A stretch of DNA of 45,620 nucleotides, taken from assembly GCF_000686565.1 (NCBI RefSeq), contig NZ_JMKW01000019.1:1-45620 (forward strand), given 5' to 3'. The translations under genes were made by a program, and so were the position numbers. This DNA is from Helicobacter bilis ATCC 51630 (GTDB taxonomy: Bacteria; Campylobacterota; Campylobacteria; Campylobacterales; Helicobacteraceae). The notes under the pieces were generated by a model. That model had not been told where the DNA came from, made no database searches, and saw only the letters and a program-made list of their open reading frames with translations. Below, one piece after another: positions 16,704-24,368 of the stretch; the first letter of the stretch is position 1; every line of letters begins with the position of its first letter.

Positions 16704-17780
16704 TTATCCATTATATTTTTGTAAATAATGTTGATAGACGCTTGCTATGCCTTCTTCTAGTGAGATTTTGGGCGTAAAGCCAAGTGAGTTTAGTTTGCTT
16801 GAATCCATAAGCTTTTGAAATGTGCCATCAGGCTTAGTCGTATCAAAGACAATCTCGCCACTATATCCTATAATATCTTTTACAAGATTTGCAAGTTCTT
16901 TTATGCTGATATCGCTTCCATAACCCACATTAATATGTGTATTACGCACATTTTCACCTTTTGCTAAATCGGAGAAATCAACATTTTGCATGATATATAC
17001 ACTTGCATCTGCCATGTCCTTGCTGTGTAGAAACTCTCTTCTAGGCTTCCCACTACCCCATATTCCAACAGAATCTTTTGTGATTAAAAGTTGTTTTAAA
17101 AGGGCTTCGCATTCACTCTCACTCTTAGCGCAATCTTGCATGAGATTTTTATATACTAAATCTTTTTTATTCTCGCTTAGTAGCTTTGCAAGGTGGAATT
17201 TGCGGATTAAAGCGGGTAATACATGAGAGTTTAAAAGATTAAAATTATCATTATTTCCATATAAATTTGTAGGCATAATGGAAATAAAATTTGTGTTATA
17301 CTGAAGATTAAAACTCTCACACATTTTTAACCCAGCAATCTTTGCGATAGCATAAGGCTCATTTGTATATTCTAACTCCCCTGTAAGCAAGTGGTCTTCT
17401 CTCATAGGTTGAGGTGAGTTTTTTGGATAGATACATGAGCTACCCAAAAATAAAAGCTTTTTTACATTGAATTTGTATGCGTTGAAGATAATATTATTTT
17501 GTATTACAAGATTTTCATAAATAAAGTCCGCACGATAAGTATTATTCGCTAAAATCCCGCCAACTTTAGCTGCTGCTAAAAATACAAACTCTATGTTTTG
17601 TGTAGCAAAAAATTTCTCCACTGCCACAGAATCTAACAAGTTAAGTTCAGATCTAGTGCGACATATAATATTATGGAATCCTTGCTCTTTAAGGCTTGTT
17701 ACAATAGAGCTGCCAACAAGCCCATTATGCCCAGCAACAAAGATTTTAGAATCTTTTGTCATAGTAGTTTTTGTAGTCAT
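16704..17780 (-). CDS. fcl: GDP-L-fucose synthase
   Basis: NADPH-dependent epimerase/reductase that turns GDP-4-keto-6-deoxy-mannose into GDP-L-fucose, the donor for fucosylated surface polysaccharide. The 358-residue SDR fold has the dinucleotide motif GHNGLVGS (about 17-24), AAAKVGGILAN, the catalytic SS at about 114-115, and Y143/K147 in EPYAIAKIAG. NINVGYGSDISIKELA and FDTTKPDGTFQKLMD are family marks. The start at 17780 has AAGGA upstream. The usual partner gmd (GDP-mannose dehydratase) is not in this window. In H. pylori the product feeds Lewis-antigen LPS; here the destination is unknown. Confidence 0.93.
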   Translation of the reverse strand: MTTKTTMTKDSKIFVAGHNGLVGSSIVTSLKEQGFHNIICRTRSELNLLDSVAVEKFFATQNIEFVFLAAAKVGGILANNTYRADFIYENLVIQNNIIFNAYKFNVKKLLFLGSSCIYPKNSPQPMREDHLLTGELEYTNEPYAIAKIAGLKMCESFNLQYNTNFISIMPTNLYGNNDNFNLLNSHVLPALIRKFHLAKLLSENKKDLVYKNLMQDCAKSESECEALLKQLLITKDSVGIWGSGKPRREFLHSKDMADASVYIMQNVDFSDLAKGENVRNTHINVGYGSDISIKELANLVKDIIGYSGEIVFDTTKPDGTFQKLMDSSKLNSLGFTPKISLEEGIASVYQHYLQKYNG

Positions 17781-18187
17781 TATAATCCTTAGTAGTTGTG
17801 AATAAATTAGAATCTCAAATGCTTAGTATTATAACATAAAGTCCTACAAATTTAGGAAGGCTTAAGAGTTTAAGCAGCATAATAGTTTCTAAAAAGATTA
17901 AAGCTAGATTCTATATTAAATATGCCTTAGTGGGTTTAGATTAATAAAGTATATTTAAGCCTATGAAAATAATCTTAAAATTATTTAATATATAAATTAT
18001 TTAATATATAATTTTATATATATAAAATAACATAATCTATAATAAGTGGATATATGTATAGATAAAATCTTTTAGTAACATTTTGTAACTTGTATAACAA
18101 TAAAATGACGCATTGAAATTAAGTTTAAATTATTTTTTATTAATTTGAAATTAGAATTACATACAAAATTGAAAGTGAAGGAAGAAT
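17781..18187. promoter_or_regulatory. Divergent control region between fcl and nuoA
   Basis: No gene is visible in these 407 bases. The segment 17940-18180 is extremely AT-rich. It holds a tandem repeat, AAATTATTTAATATATAA at 17978-17995 and again at 17994-18011 (16-bp period). Candidate -10 boxes for the nuo operon are TATAAT at 18038-18043 (long leader) and TAGAAT at 18152-18157, about 30 bases before the nuoA start, which has GAAGGA. A single DnaA-box-like TTGTGAATAA lies at 17796-17805. Confidence 0.45.
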
Positions 18188-18586
18188 ATGCCCAAAACGC
18201 TAGAGCCTATGTTGGCACACCCATATTTTGGTGCATTTGTTATGTTTGTTTTAACGCTTGTTGCCTTTCAAGCAACTTTCTTTTTACAAAGGCTTGTATC
18301 AAGAAAGATAGCACAGAAAAAGGGCGATAAACTTAAAACAGCACCCTATGAATGCGGACCTATCCCTATCAAGCAAGAAAATAAAATCTCACACCAATTC
18401 TACATTATAGCTGTGCTATTTGTGCTTTTTGATGTAGAGGTGATTTTTATGATTCCATGGGCGTTAGAGTATCGTAATCTTGGAATGTTAGGATTTATTG
18501 AAATGCTTGCATTTATTGGCTTACTTGTAGTTGGCTTTTTGTTTGCATGGAAAAGGGGGGCATTGTCATGGCAACACATGAGGTAG
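18188..18586 (+). CDS. nuoA: NADH-quinone oxidoreductase subunit A
   Basis: First gene of the complex I operon. The 132-residue membrane subunit has three helices: [40 protein letters not shown] and [20 protein letters not shown]. The conserved cytosolic loop has YECGPIPI with the Cys near the quinone site, and the FDVEVIFM acidic motif is present. The start ATG at 18188 has GAAGGA five bases upstream. It overlaps nuoB by 19 bases. Confidence 0.97.
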   Translation: MPKTLEPMLAHPYFGAFVMFVLTLVAFQATFFLQRLVSRKIAQKKGDKLKTAPYECGPIPIKQENKISHQFYIIAVLFVLFDVEVIFMIPWALEYRNLGMLGFIEMLAFIGLLVVGFLFAWKRGALSWQHMR

Positions 18587-19077
18587 GTGAGCTTAGTCCA
18601 AGGGGTATGCCTGTCGCACTTGGAAGTGTGGATAAGATTCTAAACTGGGGGCGAAGTAACTCTCTTTGGCCCCTTACTTATGGGCTTGCATGTTGTGCTA
18701 TTGAGATGATGGCAACGGGTGGTTCAAGGTTTGATTTCGATAGATTTGGAATCATTTTCCGTGCTAGTCCTAGACAAAGCGATGTTATGATTATCGCAGG
18801 GACATTGACGAAGAAGCACGCGGAATTTACAAGAAGATTGTATGACCAAATGCCTGAGCCAAAGTGGGTTGTGTCTATGGGAAGCTGTGCAAATACTGGA
18901 GGTATGTTTAATACCTATGCTACAGTGCAGGGTGTTGATAGGATTATCCCTGTGGATATTTATTTGCCCGGTTGTGCGCCTAGACCAGAGACACTGCAGT
19001 ATGCTATGATGGTATTGCAGCAAAAGATTCGCTCTGAAAAGGCGATTAAAACTGAAGCACCAAAAAGGCTTGTGTAG
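18568..19077 (+). CDS. nuoB: NADH-quinone oxidoreductase subunit B (N2 cluster)
   Basis: This peripheral-arm subunit holds the terminal [4Fe-4S] cluster N2, which reduces quinone. The ligands are visible: tandem C42-C43 in [12 protein letters not shown]107 in MGSCANTGG and C136 in LPGCAPRPE. The start at 18568 (MATHEVGEL, 169 aa) is preferred over an ATG seven codons upstream because a purine-rich AAAGGGGGG precedes it at workable spacing. Its beginning lies inside the end of nuoA. A gap of about 310 bp follows, the only large one in the operon. Confidence 0.96.
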   Translation: MATHEVGELSPRGMPVALGSVDKILNWGRSNSLWPLTYGLACCAIEMMATGGSRFDFDRFGIIFRASPRQSDVMIIAGTLTKKHAEFTRRLYDQMPEPKWVVSMGSCANTGGMFNTYATVQGVDRIIPVDIYLPGCAPRPETLQYAMMVLQQKIRSEKAIKTEAPKRLV

Positions 19078-19387
19078 AGAGGTTTATAATAGCACAGATT
19101 CTAATCAAAGAATTAGGTATAGATTGGAATGAGAATCTAAAAAGGATTTGGAATGCAGGACATGTCATATAGGAATGCAAAAAGAGCGTGTTTATGTAAA
19201 TATCCTTTATATAAATATAGAAAAACCTTGCATTGTATAGATTTTATAAGACAAATTGCATTTATAAGTTTTAATATGGTGTTTAGATTCCACAAGCAGT
19301 TAAATAAAACTTTGTTTTATAGAGGATTTAGAATCTAGTAAAAACTCAAATTAGGAAAGTTTGAATAAAGGAAGATAAGGATAAAAC
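19078..19387. other. 310-bp intra-operon gap between nuoB and nuoC
   Basis: All other nuo gaps are under 25 bp. This stretch contains three AGATTCT/AGAATCT words and one small open frame (19153-19338, 61 codons). That frame has no recognisable family, no good ribosome site and an atypical composition (rich in C, R, Y and F), so I do not call it a gene. The stretch could be a relic of a lost insertion or a spacer with an RNA function. The nuoC ribosome site (AAGGAT) lies at its end. Confidence 0.5.
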
Positions 19388-20194
19388 ATGATACGCAGAA
19401 AAGCACAAAAACAAGATGTCCAAAAAAAAGTCTATCATATAGATAGATTCTATCAGCCTATAACAACCCCAAAAATAGAGACTATAAACTCAAACTATAA
19501 AGAAGTTTTAGAATCCCTGCAAAAAGAAGTCAGTATATTAAATAGCTATGTAGAGATAAATCAAGCAGTATTTTATGTCCCAAAAGAAGAAGTTTGCAAA
19601 ACATTAGAGATTCTAAAATCTATGAAATACAATATTATGTCTGAAATGAGTGCGATTGATAATCTTGCAAGTGATGGGACATTTGAGCTTTTCTATCAGC
19701 TTACCTCACATGAAAAATCACATAAAGACCGCCGCAGATTGCGTGTAAAATGCGCTTTAAAAGAAAATGAGGCTATGCCTAGTGTGAGTGGCATTTTTGC
19801 TTGTGCGAATTGGAGTGAGAGAGAATGCTATGATATGTTTGGTATAAAGTTTCTCAATCACCCATTTTTGAAGCGAATCCTTATGCCTATTGACTGGGTA
19901 GGCAATCCTTTATTAAAAACCTATCCATTAAAAGGCGATGAGTTTGCCTCATGGTATGAAGTCGATAAGATTTTTGGTAGAGAATATAGAGATGTTGTAG
20001 GACCAGAGCAAAGAGATAGTGCAAGGATTGATAGAAATGATAGTATCAATTTCTCACGCATAGGCAAAGAAGTGCCAAAAGGTGCAACACCAAGCGATAT
20101 GGTGCATGAGATAAGCTATCAAGAGACAAATAAACCACCGATTTTACAAAAGTTTCCAAACACTCAACCAAAAGTGCGTGAAAAACGAGTATAG
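19388..20194 (+). CDS. nuoC: NADH-quinone oxidoreductase subunit C
   Basis: This 268-residue peripheral-arm subunit belongs to the 30-kDa family. The conserved block is [20 protein letters not shown], then [23 protein letters not shown]. The N-terminal ferredoxin-like fold precedes it; the C-terminal tail of about 75 residues is rich in charged residues, as in other Campylobacterota. It is a separate gene, not fused to nuoD as in E. coli. The start at 19388 follows AAGGATAAAAC. Confidence 0.95.
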   Translation: MIRRKAQKQDVQKKVYHIDRFYQPITTPKIETINSNYKEVLESLQKEVSILNSYVEINQAVFYVPKEEVCKTLEILKSMKYNIMSEMSAIDNLASDGTFELFYQLTSHEKSHKDRRRLRVKCALKENEAMPSVSGIFACANWSERECYDMFGIKFLNHPFLKRILMPIDWVGNPLLKTYPLKGDEFASWYEVDKIFGREYRDVVGPEQRDSARIDRNDSINFSRIGKEVPKGATPSDMVHEISYQETNKPPILQKFPNTQPKVREKRV

Positions 20195-20202
20195 GGGTAG
20201 AT

Positions 20203-21432
20203 ATGGCACAATATTTTAATAAGCTACAAACGCAATTTGAAAATGTTTTATTTGAGCAAGATGAAGGCAAAATGGTTGTAAATCTCGGCCCGCAGCACCC
20301 AAGCGCACATGGGCAATTACGACTGATTCTAGAGCTTGATGGAGAGATGGTAAAAAAGGCTTATCCTGATATTGGCTACTTGCATAGAGGGATTGAGAAG
20401 TTAGCTGAAAATATGATTTATAATGAATTTATGCCAACAACTGATAGAATGGACTATACCGCTGCAAGTAGCAATAATCATGCTTTTGCCTATGGTGTAG
20501 AAACGCTTTTAGGGGTAGAAGTGCCAAGAAGGGCTAAGGTTATACGCACAATCATTTTAGAGCTTAATCGCATTATCTCACATTTTCTTTTTATGGCTAC
20601 ACATGCTCTTGATGTTGGTGCTATGAGTGTGTTTCTTTACGCATTTAAGGGTAGGGAATATGTGCTTGACATGATAGAGGATTATTGTGGGGCAAGACTT
20701 ACGCATAATTCTATTCGTATAGGTGGTGTGCCGCTTGATATTCCGCATAATTGGTTTGAAAATATAGAATCTTGTTTAAATGAAGTTACAAAGACAATCA
20801 ATCTCATAAAAGGGCTTTTAGATAAGAATAGAATCTGGCGTATGAGATTAGAGGGCGTAGGTAAAATCAGCAAAGAGATGGCACAGGATTATGGGCTTAG
20901 TGGTGTTATGCTGCGTGGGTCTGGTATCCCTTATGATATTAGAAAGGAAGAGCCTTATGAAATCTATGATGAGTTAGACTTTAGTGTGCCTTTTACAGAT
21001 AGTGGCGACTGCTATGGTCGCTATGTGCTTTACACTGAAGAAGTATTTCAATCATGCTCTATCATTAGACAAGCAATGAAACTCTATAAAGATACAGATA
21101 CAGCTCTTATGGCACACGCACCACAATATATCTCCGCGCCAAAAGAATATGTGATGACACAAAACTATTCTTTAATGCAGCATTTTGTGCTTGTAACACA
21201 AGGTATGAGACCGCCAAAGGGTGAAGTCTATGCTCCGACTGAATCGCCAAAAGGTGAATTAGGCTTTTTTATAAGCTCTTTAGGGAATCCATATCCACAC
21301 AGAGTAAAGATAAAAGCCCCAAGTTTTTATCACTTGCAAGTATTAGAGGCAATGCTGCCCGGACATTACTTAGCTGATGTTATTACGATTATAGGTAATA
21401 GCAATATTATCTTAGGCGAAATAGATAGATAG
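20203..21432 (+). CDS. nuoD: NADH-quinone oxidoreductase subunit D
   Basis: This 409-residue 49-kDa-family subunit forms the quinone-binding pocket with NuoB. Landmarks are [33 protein letters not shown] with the His near the quinone head group, [15 protein letters not shown], and the C-terminal [14 protein letters not shown] and [18 protein letters not shown]. The start at 20203 has a GGGG-containing ribosome site eight bases after the nuoC stop. Confidence 0.97.
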   Translation: MAQYFNKLQTQFENVLFEQDEGKMVVNLGPQHPSAHGQLRLILELDGEMVKKAYPDIGYLHRGIEKLAENMIYNEFMPTTDRMDYTAASSNNHAFAYGVETLLGVEVPRRAKVIRTIILELNRIISHFLFMATHALDVGAMSVFLYAFKGREYVLDMIEDYCGARLTHNSIRIGGVPLDIPHNWFENIESCLNEVTKTINLIKGLLDKNRIWRMRLEGVGKISKEMAQDYGLSGVMLRGSGIPYDIRKEEPYEIYDELDFSVPFTDSGDCYGRYVLYTEEVFQSCSIIRQAMKLYKDTDTALMAHAPQYISAPKEYVMTQNYSLMQHFVLVTQGMRPPKGEVYAPTESPKGELGFFISSLGNPYPHRVKIKAPSFYHLQVLEAMLPGHYLADVITIIGNSNIILGEIDR

Positions 21433-21452
21433 AGATTCTAAAAGGGTAGGGC

Positions 21453-21680
21453 ATGAAACGATTTGATTTACGACATTTAAAAAGTGAATTTTACGACAAA
21501 ATGGGCGAGTTGATTGAAACGCAATTAGATAGTGGGGAAGTCGGTATTTTTCTCTTTGAAAAGGGAGAGCATGAGAATGTTGCAAAGAGTGCAAACTATG
21601 TGAAAGAAAGGGGACATACGCTTATGAACTCTTTGCAGTTTAATCATGTTGATTGGACAATAGTTGTAAAAAAAGCATAG
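21453..21680 (+). CDS. Small complex I subunit of HP1264 type (NuoE position)
   Basis: This 75-residue protein (MKRFDLRHLKSEFYDKMGEL...) lies where nuoE sits in other bacteria. It is far too short for NuoE and has no [2Fe-2S] cysteines; in fact it has no cysteine at all. Size, position and the IVVKKA-type end match the HP1264 protein of H. pylori, for which a structure and flavin binding have been reported; this rests on memory and should be checked. It probably helps dock the electron-input module made by the next gene. Start 21453 has AAAAGGGTAGGG upstream. Confidence 0.8.
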   Translation: MKRFDLRHLKSEFYDKMGELIETQLDSGEVGIFLFEKGEHENVAKSANYVKERGHTLMNSLQFNHVDWTIVVKKA

Positions 21681-21695
21681 GATAAGGGTTGCGTA

Positions 21696-24368
21696 ATGGT
21701 AAAGAAAACAAATCCAAACATTCCATATAGCTTAAATGATTTTCCTAAGGTTTTACCGCAAGTAAAGTTTTTTACAAAAGAGCCTATTGAGAATACACAA
21801 AAAGAGATAAAAGCATTTGTCGGTTGGGATGGGATAGTAATCTTTGATCCTTCCCTAGATATTTTACAAACCTTAAAAATCTATGCAAAGCAATATCAAA
21901 ACTACGCACAATCATGTGGGAGATGCACGCCGGGTAAATATGGCGGCAAAGTGCTTTATGAGCTTTTAGAAAAGCTACAAAATTATAATTATGCAAGTGA
22001 TTGTGAGGCATTAAAGGATATTGAAAAGTTAAAGGAAGTGTGTGAGTTAATGAAAGCTACTTCAAAATGTGAAGTTGGCAAAACGACACCAAATCCTATT
22101 TTACAAATTCTAAAAGAGAGACCAGAAGTCTTTGCAAAAGCCCTGCCTCTATCAAAACAAAAAGATTCGGCTTTAGAGAATAGCACGCAAAGTCTAAATG
22201 ACTTAACAGAGCAATTAAGACAAAGCACAAAGAAGCTGCAAGATGCAAGAGACTTTGTAGATAAGGTGCAGCAAAGCATTGAAAGCGGAGTTACCCCAGC
22301 TTCCTTAGTCCATGATGTTATGCAAAGAATAGAGAATATAAAGGCTACACAGGAAAAAGAAGATTTAGAAAGCATAATGATAGAATCTGCTAGAAAGATA
22401 GCAAGAGAGAGTGTAGATTCTAAAAATTGTCATATTGAGGCGTGTGCTGAAATATCTAGCATAGAATCTAACAAAGATATTTCGCCTTTTTCAAAGGCTC
22501 AACATGACAAGATTCTAAACGCTAACACAGATAAAAATCCTGTGGAAGTATCTTTGAGTGATTTTAGCGGTTTTCAAAGCAAAGGCGAAGGGAGCTTATT
22601 AAACATATATGACCGAGCTAATACCCTAGATTCTAATAAAAGTGCTAAAAATACAACGCAAGAGATAAAAACTCACACACTTATGCCCGTAACTTACAAT
22701 CTCACTAGAGACAATACCACTGAAAACACTTTTGAATCTTTAGAGCGATATAAAAGTGCAATCACAACAAGGATAAATAACCTAGAATATATATCAAAAA
22801 TCACTGCTCCATGCACCGATGAGTGTCCATCTCGTGTGGATATTCCAGCCTATATTGAGGGTGTGAAAGATATGCGATATCTTGATTCACTAAGCAGCAC
22901 AAGGGGGAGTATGCCCTTAGCCCAAGTTTGTGGTCGTGTATGTCCGCATCCTTGTGAGAATGCGTGTCGCAGGGCTATTTTAGATGATCCTATTAGCATT
23001 ATGGAGTTAAAGCGAATTGGTGCAAATATTGAGTTTAATAAGAAGCACATAAGCAAATGGCAGGGCTATTCTCACCCAAATAATATAGAGACAAGAGAGT
23101 TTGCTAATAAGTCAGTAGGTGTTATTGGAGCAGGTCCAGCAGGGCTTAGCAGTGCGTATTATATGGCATTAAGGGGGATTAAGGTCGATGTGTATGAAGC
23201 CTTGCCTGTTTTAGGTGGTGAGGTAGCAGTAGGTGTGCCAAACTATCGTATGCCAATTAATGAATATAACCATGATATAGAATCTTTGAAGTTTTTAGGT
23301 GTTATTTTTCATACAAATTTCTTAGTAGATTCTAGAAATATTAGTGAATTAGAATCTAAGCATGATGCTTTAGTGATAGCTGTTGGCACAAGGGCTAGTA
23401 AAAAGCTTGGCTGTAAGAATGAAAATACAAAACTAGAGGGATACTTACCAGCGATTCAATTTATGGATTCTGTAAATCTAGCACAAAAATTTAATATCGG
23501 CGAGTTACCGAATCTAGCAGGTAAAAAAGTGGTATGCGTTGGCGGTGGTTTTACCTCTATGGATGTTGTGAGATGTTGTGTGCGGCTTGGGGCTTCTAGT
23601 GTGATTATGCTCTATCGTAGAGATGAGGCGACTATCATTAAAAACACTTCAAAAGAAGAGTATCATGAGGCATGTGAAGAGGGCGTTGTATTTCAGTTTT
23701 TAAGTGCGGTAGATGAGATAATACAAGAAGATTCTAGAATCAAAGCCTTGAAAATAAATCGCTATGAGTTAATAAAAAGTGATACAAGTCCAAAGGGCGA
23801 GTTAAAGCTTATTGAAGATGGTGGGGTTATGCTAGAGTGTGATATTTTAATCCCAGCGGTTAGTCAAGAGATGGATTTCCCTTTAGATTCTAGCTTTGGT
23901 GTGGAGATAAGCAAATGGAAGACAATTGCTGTTGATGATGCAAGTTTCTCAACGACAAAAAAGGGGATCTTTGCCGCAGGAGATTGCGTAAGCGGTCCTT
24001 TAACGATTGTAAATGCAGTAGGGCAGGGCAGGAGAGTAGCAAGCGTTGTAGCTAATTTCTTACAAACAGGCGAGGTAGCGATTAATGATGATGAGAGAAT
24101 GGAGGATTTATTAAAGCAAATTGGTGTATTTGATAAGAATAGAGAGATTAAGGGCTTTTTATCAGGCAACACTCGGGCAGTAAGTGATAAATTGCAGCCA
24201 GAATATAGGGCAGGTAATTTTGAGGAAGTCAATCTAGGCTTTGATAATGAAATGGCAATAGCTGAGGCACAACGATGTATGCGGTGTTATTATATTAGCA
24301 TGTGTGTTGTAGGCTGTGATAGGGAATCTAATAAAGACAAAGAAGCTTTGCAAAAGGAGACAACATGA
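21696..24368 (+). CDS. NuoF-like Fe-S domain fused to GltD/NfnB-type NAD(P)H oxidoreductase
   Basis: This 890-residue protein has three parts. Residues 1-150 resemble only the C-terminal Fe-S domain of NuoF: SCGRCTPG with C74 and C77, C125 in SKCEVGKT, and Gly where the third Cys of CxxCxxC is expected. The NuoF FMN/NADH motif GRGGAGFP is absent. Residues about 150-360 are a charged, partly coiled-coil linker containing a repeat element (about 244-272). Residues about 360-890 are a full GltD/DPYD-type module. It has two [4Fe-4S] sites (C373, C377, C412, C416, C420, C424), FAD motif VGVIGAGPAGLSSAYY (474-489), nucleotide motif VVCVGGGFTSMD (612-623) followed by LYRRDE, and FAAGD. It ends with an extra CX2CX5CX3C (861-874). 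Inferred role: NAD(P)H oxidation feeding electrons to the NuoG proteins. The stop overlaps the start of the first nuoG. Confidence 0.85.
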   Translation: MVKKTNPNIPYSLNDFPKVLPQVKFFTKEPIENTQKEIKAFVGWDGIVIFDPSLDILQTLKIYAKQYQNYAQSCGRCTPGKYGGKVLYELLEKLQNYNYASDCEALKDIEKLKEVCELMKATSKCEVGKTTPNPILQILKERPEVFAKALPLSKQKDSALENSTQSLNDLTEQLRQSTKKLQDARDFVDKVQQSIESGVTPASLVHDVMQRIENIKATQEKEDLESIMIESARKIARESVDSKNCHIEACAEISSIESNKDISPFSKAQHDKILNANTDKNPVEVSLSDFSGFQSKGEGSLLNIYDRANTLDSNKSAKNTTQEIKTHTLMPVTYNLTRDNTTENTFESLERYKSAITTRINNLEYISKITAPCTDECPSRVDIPAYIEGVKDMRYLDSLSSTRGSMPLAQVCGRVCPHPCENACRRAILDDPISIMELKRIGANIEFNKKHISKWQGYSHPNNIETREFANKSVGVIGAGPAGLSSAYYMALRGIKVDVYEALPVLGGEVAVGVPNYRMPINEYNHDIESLKFLGVIFHTNFLVDSRNISELESKHDALVIAVGTRASKKLGCKNENTKLEGYLPAIQFMDSVNLAQKFNIGELPNLAGKKVVCVGGGFTSMDVVRCCVRLGASSVIMLYRRDEATIIKNTSKEEYHEACEEGVVFQFLSAVDEIIQEDSRIKALKINRYELIKSDTSPKGELKLIEDGGVMLECDILIPAVSQEMDFPLDSSFGVEISKWKTIAVDDASFSTTKKGIFAAGDCVSGPLTIVNAVGQGRRVASVVANFLQTGEVAINDDERMEDLLKQIGVFDKNREIKGFLSGNTRAVSDKLQPEYRAGNFEEVNLGFDNEMAIAEAQRCMRCYYISMCVVGCDRESNKDKEALQKETT
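22427..22511. repeat. Palindromic repeat element, in frame inside the complex I fusion gene
   Basis: The ends are TTGTCATATTGAGGC (22427) and GGCTCAACATGACAAG (to 22511). The right hairpin GCCTTT-TTC-AAAGGC, an AGAATCT box and GATATTTCGCC are recognisable. It is translated in frame as NCHIEACAEISSIESNKDIS followed by PFSKAQHDK. It has the same orientation and the same phase relative to the element ends as the mod copies (CHTE... to AQNDE). Confidence 0.88.

Noticed and set aside
17796-18045. Possible replication origin: a DnaA-box-like TTGTGAATAA beside a very AT-rich stretch
   Set aside because: Only one box is visible, no dnaA or other origin-linked gene is nearby, and the AT-rich stretch is explained by a divergent promoter region.
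18724-19023. 99-codon open frame antisense to nuoB
   Set aside because: It is a shadow of nuoB, whose cluster motifs are clear; the antisense product has no recognisable features.
19153-19338. 61-codon open frame in the nuoB-nuoC gap
   Set aside because: No family pattern, odd composition and no good ribosome site; most likely chance.
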